The notes: generated by a model not told the origin, from the sequence alone. Positions 25,713-37,476 are shown, counted from the first letter of the stretch. The stretch: DNA of 64,000 nt from Lysobacter sp. M2-1 (GCF_022662495.1 NZ_JAKPBU010000011.1:1-64000), one strand, 5' to 3'. Program-made: numbers and translations.

Positions 25713-26498
25713 TCAGTCCACTTCCAAGGCGCCGACCAGGATCGCCGTCTTGCCGATTTGGCCCAGGACCTGGTTGGTCTTCGACCCCTTCATTGCGGTC
25801 TGCGCCAGCAGCTTCTGGTTCTCGCGCATGGTGGCGATGTAAGAATCGATGGCGGTCATCGTGCTCTGCCAGTTCTTGTAGCGCGCTTCCTGGGCATATA
25901 ACGCTTCGTTGGCGCTCTGGCTGGCCTTGGCGTTGTTGCCAAGATTCGTGGCCGAACGGTTCATCTGCTGCAACTTGTTGAACTCGCTTTGGGTGGCGCT
26001 GTAGCTGTCGCGCAGGAACCTCACCGTCTCGTTGTACTTGGTGTTCTGCATCATCTGGATGTTGGCGCAGACCTCCTTCTGCTGCTGGTAAATGTCGCCC
26101 TTGCCATCGACACTGAACATCGAGCTCATCATCGAGGTCGGGCTGAACCCGCCGCAGCGCTCGGGCACGTTATAGTTCTGCGGCACCTCGTCCATCTGCG
26201 GCCCCGGCTGGATGCCCAGGGTCAGGAACATGTTCTGGATATTGGCGATCTGGTTCTGCATGTCCCGCGCCTGTTGCTGCCAGGAAGCGACTTCCTTGCC
26301 GTAGTGGGCGATCTTCGCCGCGTACTCTGGAATCTGGGTCATCCAGTTGGAGCAGTTTGCGCAGAAGAATGCGACTGCCTGCGCTGGTCGCGGCATCATC
26401 ACGGCCCCCGCGCCAACCATGCCGATCGCCACGGTCATTGCGAACGACAAGCCACCCGCCCTGACGGTCTTTTTCTTGCTGGACAAGTTCGTGTTCAT
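25713..26498 (-). CDS. virB5: VirB5 minor pilin/adhesin-like protein
   Basis: 261 residues from the ATG at 26498, preceded by AAGGAG. The signal peptide is about 1-41, ending PRPAQA. The mature protein is largely helical (EYAAKIAHYGKEVASWQQQ, then RDMQNQIANIQNMF, then ETVRFLRDSYSATQSEFNKLQ), the pattern of VirB5 proteins that sit at the pilus tip. A CANC pair lies just after cleavage. Position between virB4 and virB6 supports the assignment. A longer in-frame start (26573) overlaps virB4 and is rejected. Confidence 0.9.
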   Translation of the reverse strand: MNTNLSSKKKTVRAGGLSFAMTVAIGMVGAGAVMMPRPAQAVAFFCANCSNWMTQIPEYAAKIAHYGKEVASWQQQARDMQNQIANIQNMFLTLGIQPGPQMDEVPQNYNVPERCGGFSPTSMMSSMFSVDGKGDIYQQQKEVCANIQMMQNTKYNETVRFLRDSYSATQSEFNKLQQMNRSATNLGNNAKASQSANEALYAQEARYKNWQSTMTAIDSYIATMRENQKLLAQTAMKGSKTNQVLGQIGKTAILVGALEVD

Positions 26499-26569
26499 CT
26501 TCGACTCCTTGAGCAAACCTGCGTGCGTGACTGATGCATGGTGGAGGGGTGAGTGGGATGGGCGGCGCG

Positions 26570-29026
26570 TCATGTCCCCATCCTCTGTCGCGAGTCAGAT
26601 GCCGCTTTTCCCTTGCCCGAACCCTTACGGTTGTCGTAGAAGTCCTGCAGCCACTGGTCGGGGGTGAGATCGTCCGGCGAGACCTGGTGGAAACGCGCCT
26701 TGCGCTCCAGGATCTGGTGCAGGATTTCGATGTTGTCGGTACTGGCTGAGATCACCGCAAGCGCATCGTCCATGCCGCGCAGGTTGAGCTGGCACACGGT
26801 AGATCCATGGCCTTGTTTGACCAGGAAGCAGCGCGAGCGCTCGTCTAGGCCCTTGATGACCTGGAACTCGGCGTCAGTGAGCTTGAGGCCGTCGATGTAG
26901 TCTTCGCGGCTGGCATTGGGATTGGGCAGCAGGATCATGGTCGCGGTCTGCTCGATCAGAGCCGCGGAGATGTCGCTCTTGAGCGCATCCTCCGGACTCT
27001 GGGTGGCGAAGACGCCCAACCCGTTCTGCTTGCGGATGGTCTTCTGCTTGTTCTTGGCGAATTCCTTCAGGCCGCCTTCGCCGTCCAGGATCTTCCAGAA
27101 TTCGTCCATCACGTAAATCAGGCGGCGGCCGTCGATCAGCTCTTCCAACCGGTGCAGCAGGTAGTTGATTACCGGCACACGCACTTCGGGATTGTCGATG
27201 ATGTCGGTGTAGTCGAACCCGATGATGTTGGCCTTGTGCAGGTCGATGCTGTCCTTCGGGTTGTCGAATACCCAACCATGCGAATTGCCCGCCGTCCACT
27301 TGCGCATGCGCGCGTAGAGGCCGTCGTCACCCATGTTGGGCAGGCTCTTCTGGAAGTTGGTCATGCTGCGCAGGTGCATCGGCGTGTCGAGCATGTTCTC
27401 GACCGCGCGGAAGATGTCCTCCTCCTCGCGCGCCGTGTATTCGCGCTTGCCCGCGAGCACCTTGACCAGGTCTGCGAGGAACTGGACGTTGGCCTCGGTG
27501 CGCTCGCACTGGAACGGGTTGAAGCCGGTCGGCTGGCCGTTCTCAAGCGCCAGGTAGTTGCCGCCGCAGGCTCGCACGAAGATCTCGGCACCGCGGTCCT
27601 TGTCGAAGAAAAAGACCGTGGGCGGCGGGTCGAGCTTCTGCACCTGGCTGAGCAGGAAGTTGATCAGCGCCGTCTTGCCGGTACCGGACTTGCCGATGAC
27701 CATCGTATTGGCGATGGCCTTCTCGCCCAGCGAATTCTCGGCGGGGTGGGTGGCATGGAAATTAAAATAGTAGGGCTGACCGTTTGTCGCCTGCAACGTC
27801 GTGACGCAGGGGCCCCAAGGATTGTTGTCTTTCTTGCCGGCACTGAAGTTGTGCAGCGGCGACAGGCCCAGGAAATTCAGCGAACTCATGCTCGCCAGCC
27901 GCGTGCGGTACTTCCAGTTACCTGGCAGCTGCGAATAGAACGACGCGGTGATCGCCCAGTCCTCCTTTGAGGACACGAAGCCGGCGTTGGACAGCTCGGC
28001 GCGGGTGATGGCCAGCTGCTGCTGCAGCTTCTCCTGTCCGTCGGCATAGACGGCGATGATGAAATGGTATTCGCCCAGCACGAAGTTGCCCGAGGCAAGC
28101 TGGTCCATGGCGTAGTCGAGCTCCACGATCTGGCTGACCGCCTTGTCGCCTGACGAGATCATCATGCCCTTGGTGCGATCGAGCACCTTGAGCGCGTCCT
28201 GGCGACCCATGGGGCTGAAGGAATGAGTGATGACGTACTCGAAATCGAGATACTTCAGGCCGTTGAGGATGCCCGGATAGGTACCCTCGGCATATTCCTT
28301 CAGGTTGAGGATCGCGCCGTAATGGTTGCCGCCATTGGGCGTACTGACCACGAAGTCGCCGCTCTTCACGGAGAACATGTGGCGGCTCACCGGCAGATAC
28401 TCCGGCACCGGCGCCTTGAGCACCGGCACCGGCTCATCCACGCGGTTGAGCAGATAGCCAAAGAACTCGAGCGTCTCCGAGAACACCACACCGTTGGCCG
28501 CTTCGTACATGCCAAGGCGGTATGGAGCGTAGTCCTTGAGCACGGCCTCGACGTTGCCTGCCAGCTCGAGCACCTTGCCGACGGCCTGCTCCTCCATCGC
28601 CTTGAGGCGCGCGGTGTCGCTGACCTTCTCCGTGAAGCGCTTGCCGCCGACGATCGGGCGATAGAGCATCGTCAGATATAGCTCATTGACCATGATCTTC
28701 TGCGACGACAGGCTGCCGTAGTACGCATCGGACAAGTGCTGGTTGAAGGCCTGGGCGAAATGGTCGCTGGAGCTGATCCTGCGCCGGCGCCGCACGTCGT
28801 GCACCCAGAAGGCCACGTTCACGTAGTCCGGCGCACGCAGGGTCTGCAGCATGCGGTTGAACGTGTTGTGGCGATGCTCGATCTCCCACTCGTCGCGCCC
28901 CACGAATGGCAACCCGCCCAGGTACCAGGTCAACAGGTAGTCGCCCCCGGTCGTTTTCACGACCGAGGGGGCGACGTGGGACGAGAGCGGAACGAAGCTG
29001 CTGATGGGACTGTCGCGGTTGAACAT
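26570..29026 (-). CDS. virB4: VirB4 ATPase
   Basis: 818 residues from the ATG at 29026 (MFNRDSPISSFVPLSSHVAP). A GTG at 29080 would add 18 residues and overlap virB3 by 29 bases without a clear ribosome site. The N-terminal CagE/TrbE/VirB domain is followed by Walker A GKSGTGKT (about 445-452), the VFFFDKDRGAEIFV strand, Walker B RLIYVMDEFWKIL, and the FATQSPEDAL segment. VirB4 energises pilus assembly and substrate passage at the inner-membrane base. No degradation is visible. Confidence 0.96.
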   Translation of the reverse strand: MFNRDSPISSFVPLSSHVAPSVVKTTGGDYLLTWYLGGLPFVGRDEWEIEHRHNTFNRMLQTLRAPDYVNVAFWVHDVRRRRRISSSDHFAQAFNQHLSDAYYGSLSSQKIMVNELYLTMLYRPIVGGKRFTEKVSDTARLKAMEEQAVGKVLELAGNVEAVLKDYAPYRLGMYEAANGVVFSETLEFFGYLLNRVDEPVPVLKAPVPEYLPVSRHMFSVKSGDFVVSTPNGGNHYGAILNLKEYAEGTYPGILNGLKYLDFEYVITHSFSPMGRQDALKVLDRTKGMMISSGDKAVSQIVELDYAMDQLASGNFVLGEYHFIIAVYADGQEKLQQQLAITRAELSNAGFVSSKEDWAITASFYSQLPGNWKYRTRLASMSSLNFLGLSPLHNFSAGKKDNNPWGPCVTTLQATNGQPYYFNFHATHPAENSLGEKAIANTMVIGKSGTGKTALINFLLSQVQKLDPPPTVFFFDKDRGAEIFVRACGGNYLALENGQPTGFNPFQCERTEANVQFLADLVKVLAGKREYTAREEEDIFRAVENMLDTPMHLRSMTNFQKSLPNMGDDGLYARMRKWTAGNSHGWVFDNPKDSIDLHKANIIGFDYTDIIDNPEVRVPVINYLLHRLEELIDGRRLIYVMDEFWKILDGEGGLKEFAKNKQKTIRKQNGLGVFATQSPEDALKSDISAALIEQTATMILLPNPNASREDYIDGLKLTDAEFQVIKGLDERSRCFLVKQGHGSTVCQLNLRGMDDALAVISASTDNIEILHQILERKARFHQVSPDDLTPDQWLQDFYDNRKGSGKGKAASDSRQRMGT

Positions 29027-29051
29027 GCGGTCTCGGTATTGGAATGCCGGT

Positions 29052-29369
29052 TTATTTCTTCTTTGGCGCGGGTTGGTCACGATGGGGATTCGGATTGAAC
29101 ACCCACATCCCTTCGTGCTCGCGCTTGTTGCGGACCTGCGGCGCGAGCTGCAGACGCAACCCGAGCAGGCGGAAGATCATCTCGTCGCGCCGGGCCATCT
29201 GCCGCATCACGAGGATCACCGGTGGCAGCAACAGCAACCAGAGCAATCGCCCGGGCGCGTACAGGGCGAGCATGATCACCCCGCCCGCCCCGATGAAGAA
29301 CGGGACGTACGGCACGCCCAGGAACATGGGCGGGCGGGTGCAGCCGCGGAAGACGATGTTCTTATGCAT
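29052..29369 (-). CDS. virB3: VirB3 inner-membrane protein
   Basis: 105 residues from the ATG at 29369 (MHKNIVFRGCTRPPMFLGVP), the usual VirB3 opening. Two hydrophobic segments (VPFFIGAGGVIMLALY and LLWLLLLPPVILVM) are followed by RRDEMIFRLLGLRL. It starts 16 bases after virB2 and precedes virB4. An upstream in-frame start at 29489 lies inside virB2 and is rejected. Confidence 0.93.
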   Translation of the reverse strand: MHKNIVFRGCTRPPMFLGVPYVPFFIGAGGVIMLALYAPGRLLWLLLLPPVILVMRQMARRDEMIFRLLGLRLQLAPQVRNKREHEGMWVFNPNPHRDQPAPKKK

Positions 29370-29385
29370 TGCCCTGGACGTGCGC

Positions 29386-29778
29386 TTACGCCACGTACGG
29401 CAGCAACTGCTGGATCGCGGAGATATCGCCGCAACCTTCCGAACCTTCGCGGGAACCAATGATCCAGTTGGCCAGTTGGCCAGCCGCACCGATCAGCAGG
29501 GCCCCGATCATGATCGGCGCGACATCAGAAATGCGCTTGTGTGCAAACGCGATCTGGTAGCCGGCGAAGATGATGCCGATGGTGACCACGGCAATCGACG
29601 CGATGTTGAGCAGACCGGTGATATTGCTGAGGAATCCGCAGGTTTTGGTCTGGAATTCGGACTGGGCCATGGCGATCTCGGGCATGGCGATCGTCGACAC
29701 GAAGACGACGGCCATGAATAGCGCCGAGAGCGTGTTGCGGGCATCGCTGGCCTGGGGGACGAATTTCGCGGGCTTCAT
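29386..29778 (-). CDS. virB2: VirB2 major pilin
   Basis: 130 residues. A long signal sequence (about 1-38, ending EIAMA) precedes the mature pilin. The mature part has two hydrophobic helices (LLNIASIAVVTIGIIFAGYQ and VAPIMIGALLIGAAGQLANW) linked by a basic turn (HKRISD). Two cysteines (TCGF and EGCGD) could form a disulfide, as in Xanthomonas VirB2. It lies between virB1 and virB3. Confidence 0.93.
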   Translation of the reverse strand: MKPAKFVPQASDARNTLSALFMAVVFVSTIAMPEIAMAQSEFQTKTCGFLSNITGLLNIASIAVVTIGIIFAGYQIAFAHKRISDVAPIMIGALLIGAAGQLANWIIGSREGSEGCGDISAIQQLLPYVA

Positions 29779-29841
29779 GGTGATCTCCTTTTCGTGAGGG
29801 GTGGTTGGGGCGGATGCGGCTTTCGTTAGGTGTGTCGTGAC

Positions 29842-30684
29842 TCAGAAGACGAAGGCGCTGTCGCCGCCGCTCGGCGAAACAGCTGTTGGCTGGGGGGCGA
29901 CTGGGGCGTCGGGGGCGGCGCCGTCGTTTGCACGCCGCGCCATAACGACAACGGCGCCCGAACCCGCGCTTGCCATGGGAAAGGCAGCGGTCGCCGGAAT
30001 CGGAACCTGGGCCTGCGTCGCCTGCATGGACGCGGGTGTCGAAGTCGGGGCGGCACCCTGTCCTTGCGGGATGACCGCAGGCTGGCCCCGAGTCGTTGGC
30101 GCGGATCGGTAATCGGCGCCCCGGCGTTCCACCAGCGACCCGGTGGTGGCGCCGGCTGCGGTTTGCTGCTCGACCGGGCGTCCCGTACGCCTCACGACGC
30201 GGTCAACGACAGCGATCGGGGCCACGCCGGCAAAGGTCGCATCCATGCGACGCTCCCGCTGCATCGACGCATACACCTTCTGCACATAACCGTGCCGGTA
30301 CCCGGTCTTGAAATCGCCCGAGTAGTAGCAGCTGAAGGATTTGCCCCAGTCGCGCGAGCGCTGGTAGCACTCGGCCAAGATGCGCGAGCCGGCCTGCAGG
30401 TTGGCGCAAGGCTGGAAGGCCTTCTCGTAGGAATCCAGGCCGTACTTGGCCAGGTTGTAGCGGTTGACCTGGGCCAGGCCGAGGGAGAAGTTGTAGCCGC
30501 GCTGCTCGAGCATGCGCGCGGTGGAGAGCGCCTCGGGCAGGTTGCGCGGCTGGCGCACGAGGCGGCCGCCGACGACACCGATGGCGTACGGGTTATATGA
30601 GGATTCGACACGCACCACGTGGTGCATGACTTCCCTGGGCACGGCCAGGTTGGGGCAGCTCATCAGCTCCATGCCGGGTAACAC
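29842..30684 (-). CDS. virB1: VirB1 lytic transglycosylase
   Basis: 280 residues from a GTG at 30684 with a strong ribosome site (AAGGAGGA, 8 bases upstream). An ATG-like start further upstream (30753) lacks support. The SLT fold has catalytic Glu27 in RVESSYNPYAIGVVGG, NFSLGLAQVNRYNL, and CANLQAGSRILAECY. It locally opens peptidoglycan for the secretion channel. No normal signal peptide is seen at the N-terminus, so export must use another route or the start differs. The C-terminal 100 residues are a disordered Pro/Ala/Thr-rich tail. First gene of the virB1-B6 set. Confidence 0.92.
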   Translation of the reverse strand: MLPGMELMSCPNLAVPREVMHHVVRVESSYNPYAIGVVGGRLVRQPRNLPEALSTARMLEQRGYNFSLGLAQVNRYNLAKYGLDSYEKAFQPCANLQAGSRILAECYQRSRDWGKSFSCYYSGDFKTGYRHGYVQKVYASMQRERRMDATFAGVAPIAVVDRVVRRTGRPVEQQTAAGATTGSLVERRGADYRSAPTTRGQPAVIPQGQGAAPTSTPASMQATQAQVPIPATAAFPMASAGSGAVVVMARRANDGAAPDAPVAPQPTAVSPSGGDSAFVF

Positions 30685-30928
30685 GTCCGTGTTCCTCCTT
30701 GATCCCCTGCTGCCGCGGATCGCCGATCCTTGGCTCCTTGATGAATAGTCCACGGCCGCATCGGCGCTGTCAACAAGTCCATTCGTACAGGTATGGCCAC
30801 GCGGCCTGGGCGATCAGGGGGTAGTTCGTGCGACTTGCCGCCGCCTGTCGCGCCCTGACATGATCGCCCCGGCCCCGCGTCTGCTGCGGGGCCGCGACAT
30901 GGACAGACCCCACCTGCAGGACGCCACG

Positions 30929-32620
30929 GTGAGCAATACATTCCCCCTGAAACTCGGTGCGCTTCTGGTCACCCTGGCGCTCGCCATGGCGGGCGGGTTG
31001 TACCTGTCCGGCGTGCTGGTGCCGCTGCTGCTGAAGGTGCAGGCACCCACGCCCTGGTACGAAACCTGGTGGAGCTACTTCCGAGTCCTGGACCTGCCGC
31101 AGGTCAAACCGCACGCTGGCAAGATCAAGTTCGCGACCGTCGTCGGCTTCGGGCTGCCGCTGCTCGTCTGGCTGCCGCTATCCGTGCTGATCCTCAAACC
31201 GCGGCATAAGTCCCTGCACGGCGACGCGCGCTTCGCGACCGCCGGCGACCTGGCGAAGAAGGACATGTTCAAGCCGTCCGCCGACGGCGTCGTGGTCGGG
31301 AAGATGGGCGGCAAGTTGATCCGGCTGCCAGGGCAGCAGTTCGTGATCCTGGCGGCGCCCACGCGCTCTGGCAAGGGCGTGGGGATCGTGATTCCGAACC
31401 TGCTCGAGTACCAGGAATCGATGGTGGTGCTGGACATCAAGCAGGAAAATTTCGAGTTGACCAGCGGCTGGCGCGCCAGCCAGGGCCAGGAGATCTACCT
31501 GTTCAACCCGTTCGCCGAGGACCGGCGCACGCATCGCTGGAATCCGCTGACCTACGTCTCGCGTGACCCGGCTTTCCGTGTCTCGGACCTGTCGAGCATC
31601 GCCGCCATGCTCTATCCCGACGGCGCGGACGATCAGAAGTTCTGGGTCAGCCAGGCGCGCAATGCCTTCCTAGCCTTCGCGTTGTACCTGTTCGAGAACT
31701 GGGATGAGGAGCAGGCGCTGGGCTTCCCGTTCTCGCGGTATCCGACCCTAGGCGCGATCTATCGGCTTTCGTCGGGCGACGGCAGCGACCTGAAGAAGTT
31801 CCTACAAGGACTGGCCTCGCGCAAGTTCCTCGGGCCGAATGCGAAGACCGCCTTCGCCAACATGCTCTCACAGGCGGACGAGACCTTCGCCTCGATCATG
31901 GGCACGTTCAAGGAACCGCTCAACTCCTGGATCAACCCGGTGCTGGACGCGGCCACCTCCAACGACGATTTCCTGCTGACCGACGTGCGCAGGAAGCGGA
32001 TGACCATCTACATCGGCATCCAGCCCAACAAGCTGGCCGAGGCGCGGCTGATCGTGAATCTGTTCTTCAGCCAGCTGATCAACCAGAACACGCGCGAGCT
32101 GCCGCAGAACAATGACGAGCTCCGGCACCAGTGCCTGCTGCTCATGGATGAGTTCACATCGATCGGCAAGGTGGAGATCATCTCCACTGCCATCGCTTAC
32201 ATGGCCGGCTACAACATCCGCCTGCTGCCGATCATCCAGTCGATGGCGCAGCTGGATGCGGTGTACGGCAAGGACGTCTCGCGCACCATGATCACCAATC
32301 ACGCGCTGCAGATCGTCTACGCCCCACGGGAGCAGCAGGACGCCAACGACTATTCGGAAATGCTCGGCTACACGACCATCCGCAAGCGCAACCGCAGCCG
32401 TTCCTATGGCCAGCACGGCAACTACACCCTGAGCGAGAACGAGGAGCGGCGCGCGCTGATGCTGCCCCAGGAACTCAAGGCGATGGGATTCGATACCGAG
32501 GTGTTCTTCTACGAAGGAATCCCGCATCCGGTGAAGTGCGAGAAGATCAAATACTTCAAGGACCGGCACTTCACTGAACGGCTGCTGCCGAAGGCCACGG
32601 TACCGCTGCTGGAGTTCTAG
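30929..32620 (+). CDS. virD4: VirD4 coupling protein
   Basis: 563 residues from the GTG at 30929, which has AGGA 7 bases upstream. ATGs at 30860 and 30899 would extend it without family support. Two N-terminal transmembrane segments (about 10-35 and 70-90) precede the ATPase: Walker A APTRSGKGVG (143-152), MVVLDIKQENFELTS, and Walker B CLLLMDEFTSIGK. It recruits effectors carrying an XVIPCD and passes them to the channel. The gene is on the strand opposite to virB1, about 244 bases away, so the gap should hold divergent promoters. Confidence 0.95.
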   Translation: MSNTFPLKLGALLVTLALAMAGGLYLSGVLVPLLLKVQAPTPWYETWWSYFRVLDLPQVKPHAGKIKFATVVGFGLPLLVWLPLSVLILKPRHKSLHGDARFATAGDLAKKDMFKPSADGVVVGKMGGKLIRLPGQQFVILAAPTRSGKGVGIVIPNLLEYQESMVVLDIKQENFELTSGWRASQGQEIYLFNPFAEDRRTHRWNPLTYVSRDPAFRVSDLSSIAAMLYPDGADDQKFWVSQARNAFLAFALYLFENWDEEQALGFPFSRYPTLGAIYRLSSGDGSDLKKFLQGLASRKFLGPNAKTAFANMLSQADETFASIMGTFKEPLNSWINPVLDAATSNDDFLLTDVRRKRMTIYIGIQPNKLAEARLIVNLFFSQLINQNTRELPQNNDELRHQCLLLMDEFTSIGKVEIISTAIAYMAGYNIRLLPIIQSMAQLDAVYGKDVSRTMITNHALQIVYAPREQQDANDYSEMLGYTTIRKRNRSRSYGQHGNYTLSENEERRALMLPQELKAMGFDTEVFFYEGIPHPVKCEKIKYFKDRHFTERLLPKATVPLLEF

Positions 32621-32763
32621 GACGTCGCAGCAGGTCATTTCCGTGACGCCGGCCCACCGCGACGCGCCTTGCGCTGCTGTGGCATTCACCTGGATGCCAC
32701 TGCGGCCGCGCGAGAATCGTTCCCACCACCCGATCGCGGTGGTTGCCCGATGGAGGTAGCGAA

Positions 32764-33192
32764 ATGACACGCATAAGCGAAGTGATGACGCCCGACCCCG
32801 CCACGTGCAGGGTCGAAACGCCCGTGCAAGAAGTGGCGCGCATGATGATCGACAACGACTGCGGACAGATCCCGGTGTGCAACGATCAGGGCATGCCGGT
32901 CGGGGTAATCACCGACCGCGACATCGCGGTACGGATCGTCGCAAGGGGCGGCGACGGCATGGTCAGGGCCAGCGATGCAATGTCTTCGCCGACCAGGACG
33001 GTACGCACCGACAGCGACCTGAAAGAAGCGGTCAGCCTGATGGAGCAGGCGCAGGTACGCAGGGTGCCGGTGGTCGACCCATCCGGACGGCTCGCGGGCA
33101 TCGTCTCGCTCGCGGACATCGCGCTGGCGGGCAAGAAGAAGGACACCGCCGAGATCGTGCGCGAAGTCTCGGAGCCCAGGTACCCGCACTAG
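32764..33192 (+). CDS. CBS-domain pair protein
   Basis: 142 residues from the ATG at 32764 with GGAGGTAG just upstream. Two CBS domains fill the protein: MTPDPATCRVETPVQEVARM with GVITDRDIAVRIVA, then SSPTRTVRTDSDLKEAVSLM with GIVSLADIALA. Such stand-alone CBS pairs bind adenine nucleotides and modulate partner proteins. No partner is evident from neighbours (virD4 upstream, tRNA-Arg downstream on the other strand). A strong hairpin follows the stop. Confidence 0.9.
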   Translation: MTRISEVMTPDPATCRVETPVQEVARMMIDNDCGQIPVCNDQGMPVGVITDRDIAVRIVARGGDGMVRASDAMSSPTRTVRTDSDLKEAVSLMEQAQVRRVPVVDPSGRLAGIVSLADIALAGKKKDTAEIVREVSEPRYPH

Positions 33193-33205
33193 CCTCAACA
33201 TCACG

Positions 33206-33245
33206 CAGAAAAAAGCAAAGGCCGGCGGAAAACCGTCGGCCTTTG
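33206..33245 (-). terminator. Terminator downstream of tRNA-Arg
   Basis: A 13-bp stem (33216-33228 with 33233-33245) with an AAAA loop in the plus-strand reading. On the minus strand it is followed by T6. It lies 13 bases after the tRNA-Arg 3' end and can also stop transcription from the CBS gene. Confidence 0.88.
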
Positions 33246-33258
33246 GTACTGCAGGATC

Positions 33259-33335
33259 TGGCGCGCCCGGAAGGATTCGAACCTCCGACCCCCAAGTTCG
33301 TAGCCTGGTGCTCTATCCAGCTGAGCTACGGGCGC
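33259..33335 (-). tRNA. tRNA-Arg (anticodon ACG)
   Basis: The acceptor GCGCCCG (5' end at 33335) pairs with CGGGCGC, and CCA is encoded at 33259-33261. The anticodon stem is CCAGG/CTTGG with loop CTACGAA, giving ACG (read as ICG for CGN codons). It follows tRNA-Ser and csrA, as in the E. coli csrA-serV-argV order. Confidence 0.95.
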
Positions 33336-33399
33336 ATGATGCAGAAGCGGAATTGTGCCCAATTGGCGGCGTGACCGTCAATTCGTGGCGTCTCGGACA

Positions 33400-33416
33400 C
33401 TGGCGGAGACTGAGGG
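33400..33416 (-). repeat. Displaced copy of the tRNA-Ser 3' end
   Basis: These 17 bases (CTGGCGGAGACTGAGGG) are identical to 33516-33532, which covers the CCA, acceptor 3' strand and start of the T arm of tRNA-Ser. The copies are 116 bases apart in direct orientation. The interval contains a 9-bp hairpin (33464-33486). This resembles an attachment-site remnant or a local duplication. Confidence 0.85.
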
Positions 33417-33516
33417 GCGAACGGTGGACCGCTTGCAAGCCACAGGCTTGCGGCCCATCTGCGCCCTCGCGCGCCCGGCGCGAGGGCCGGGAATCACGAA
33501 GTCGTAGCCAGTTAAC

Positions 33517-33609
33517 TGGCGGAGACTGAGGGATTCGAACCCTCGATGGAGCTTTTGACCCCATACTCCCTTAGCAGGGGAGCCCCTTCGGCCTCTCGGG
33601 CAAGTCTCC
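33517..33609 (-). tRNA. tRNA-Ser (anticodon GCT)
   Basis: A 93-base class II tRNA. The acceptor GGAGACT pairs with AGTCTCC, and CCA is encoded at 33517-33519. The anticodon stem CTCCC/GGGAG has loop CTGCTAA, giving GCT. A long variable arm follows and the T arm is GGTTCGAATCC. It lies 44 bases after csrA. Confidence 0.95.
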
Positions 33610-33653
33610 GTGCGTTGCGTCCGAGGACGCGCGCGGCGCCGAAGGATACCGGT

Positions 33654-33881
33654 TCAACCCGACTGCGGCAAACCTTCCAGATTGTCGCGCTCTTGGGGTT
33701 CGGAGCGGCGATCCCCCTCTTCGCCGTGGATGCGCTGGTAAATCTCCTCGCGATGCACGGCAACATCCTTAGGCGCAGTGATGCCGATGCGCACCTGGTT
33801 GCCCTTGACCCCGAGCACGGTCACGGTGACCGAATCTCCGATCATCAGCGTTTCGCCTACGCGGCGGGTCAAGATGAGCAT
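33654..33881 (-). CDS. csrA: Carbon storage regulator CsrA
   Basis: A 75-residue RNA-binding dimer controlling translation and stability of many mRNAs. It has [16 protein letters not shown] (with Arg6/Arg7), [15 protein letters not shown], and the C-terminal binding segment [16 protein letters not shown] (Arg44). The last 20 residues extend past the 61-residue E. coli protein. SD GGAGAAG is present. It follows alaS, the standard gammaproteobacterial order. Confidence 0.97.
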
Positions 33882-33932
33882 TGAGTGACTTCTCCAGAGG
33901 ACGGCAGCGGCCGTCTACATGCTTAAACGCAC

Positions 33933-33938
33933 ATTTTA
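33933..33938 (-). promoter_or_regulatory. Possible -10 element for csrA
   Basis: TAAAAT on the minus strand in an AT-rich pocket (about 33920-33955) between alaS and csrA, about 50 bases upstream of the csrA ATG. No clear -35 box. Confidence 0.35.
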
Positions 33939-34034
33939 AACGAATTTGCGCAAAAACCGATTGCGTCCCCGGCGGCTGTTCTCACGGTAGTCAGCCCCGA
34001 CGGCGCCTGCATCAGCACAAAGTCATGCAGGACG

Positions 34035-36671
<2,637 letters not shown>

Positions 36672-36918
36672 CTGGCGAATGCTGGAGGGTGGGCGCAGTC
36701 CGGACGCCGCAAGACCGGCAAGATGCGGCCGCGGAAACGAACGGACAACCCGATCAGGCTAGTTTACAGGCGGGATGGGGCGCGTCGGGGCGCCGATCAA
36801 GCGTGTTTGGACCTTGAACAACCCACGCGCGCCAGGGGCGGACGCTTAATGGCTGCCCCGCCGCTGTTCACGCATCGCTCCTTCCCGAGGCATGCCTGCC
36901 ACAGACCCAGGTCCGGGT

Positions 36919-37476
36919 TCAATCTTCAGGGTCGCAGCGAAGCGCGGTACGAATATGGTCGGCAGCAAAACCGCGGCGGACGAGCATGTCGGCCGCTTTG
37001 CGCTGGCGGGCGCGGTCGGTGGCGATCCCCTGGCCGAAACGGCGGCGGACCAGGTCCTGGGCATTGGTGGCCCAATCCCCGTCGAAGCTGTCCATGGCGG
37101 CAGCCACCGCTTCCCGATCCAGGCCATGGGTTCCCAGTTCGGCGCGGATCCGGATCGGACCGTAACCAGCATTGGCACGGCTGCGAACCAGGGATTGGGC
37201 GAAGCGGGCGTCGTCCTGCCAGCCGGCGTCGCAAAGCTTTTCGATCGCCGCGGCCGCCTCTGCCCGCTCTACGCCCCGATCGGTGAGCTTGCGGGTCAGC
37301 TCCTTGCGCGAATGCTCGCGACGGGTGAGCAGGCCCAGCGCACGCTGCAGGGGCGAGGGTTCGGGTCGCCGTCGCTTGCGCCGTTCGGGACCAGTGACGC
37401 CGCACACGACCGGTGCGGTTTCGGCTAAGCCTTGGTTTGATTCGAGCAAGTCGATCGAGTCATCGGATTTCCCCAT
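36919..37476 (-). CDS. recX: RecX, regulator of RecA
   Basis: 185 residues from the ATG at 37476, which has GAAGG upstream. An ATG at 37539 (206 residues) would sit in the middle of a perfect hairpin and is less likely. Three-helix repeats are seen: [60 protein letters not shown] and a C-terminal repeat. RecX binds the RecA filament and limits its growth. The N-terminal 40 residues are polar and Arg-rich, beyond the usual 150-residue form. It follows recA. Confidence 0.93.
   Translation of the reverse strand: MGKSDDSIDLLESNQGLAETAPVVCGVTGPERRKRRRPEPSPLQRALGLLTRREHSRKELTRKLTDRGVERAEAAAAIEKLCDAGWQDDARFAQSLVRSRANAGYGPIRIRAELGTHGLDREAVAAAMDSFDGDWATNAQDLVRRRFGQGIATDRARQRKAADMLVRRGFAADHIRTALRCDPED

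Noticed and set aside
14687-32620. Integrative conjugative element or plasmid transfer region
   Set aside because: No relaxase, oriT-like site, integrase or replication gene is seen, and the VirB7-N0 plus XVIPCD effector point to a killing system.
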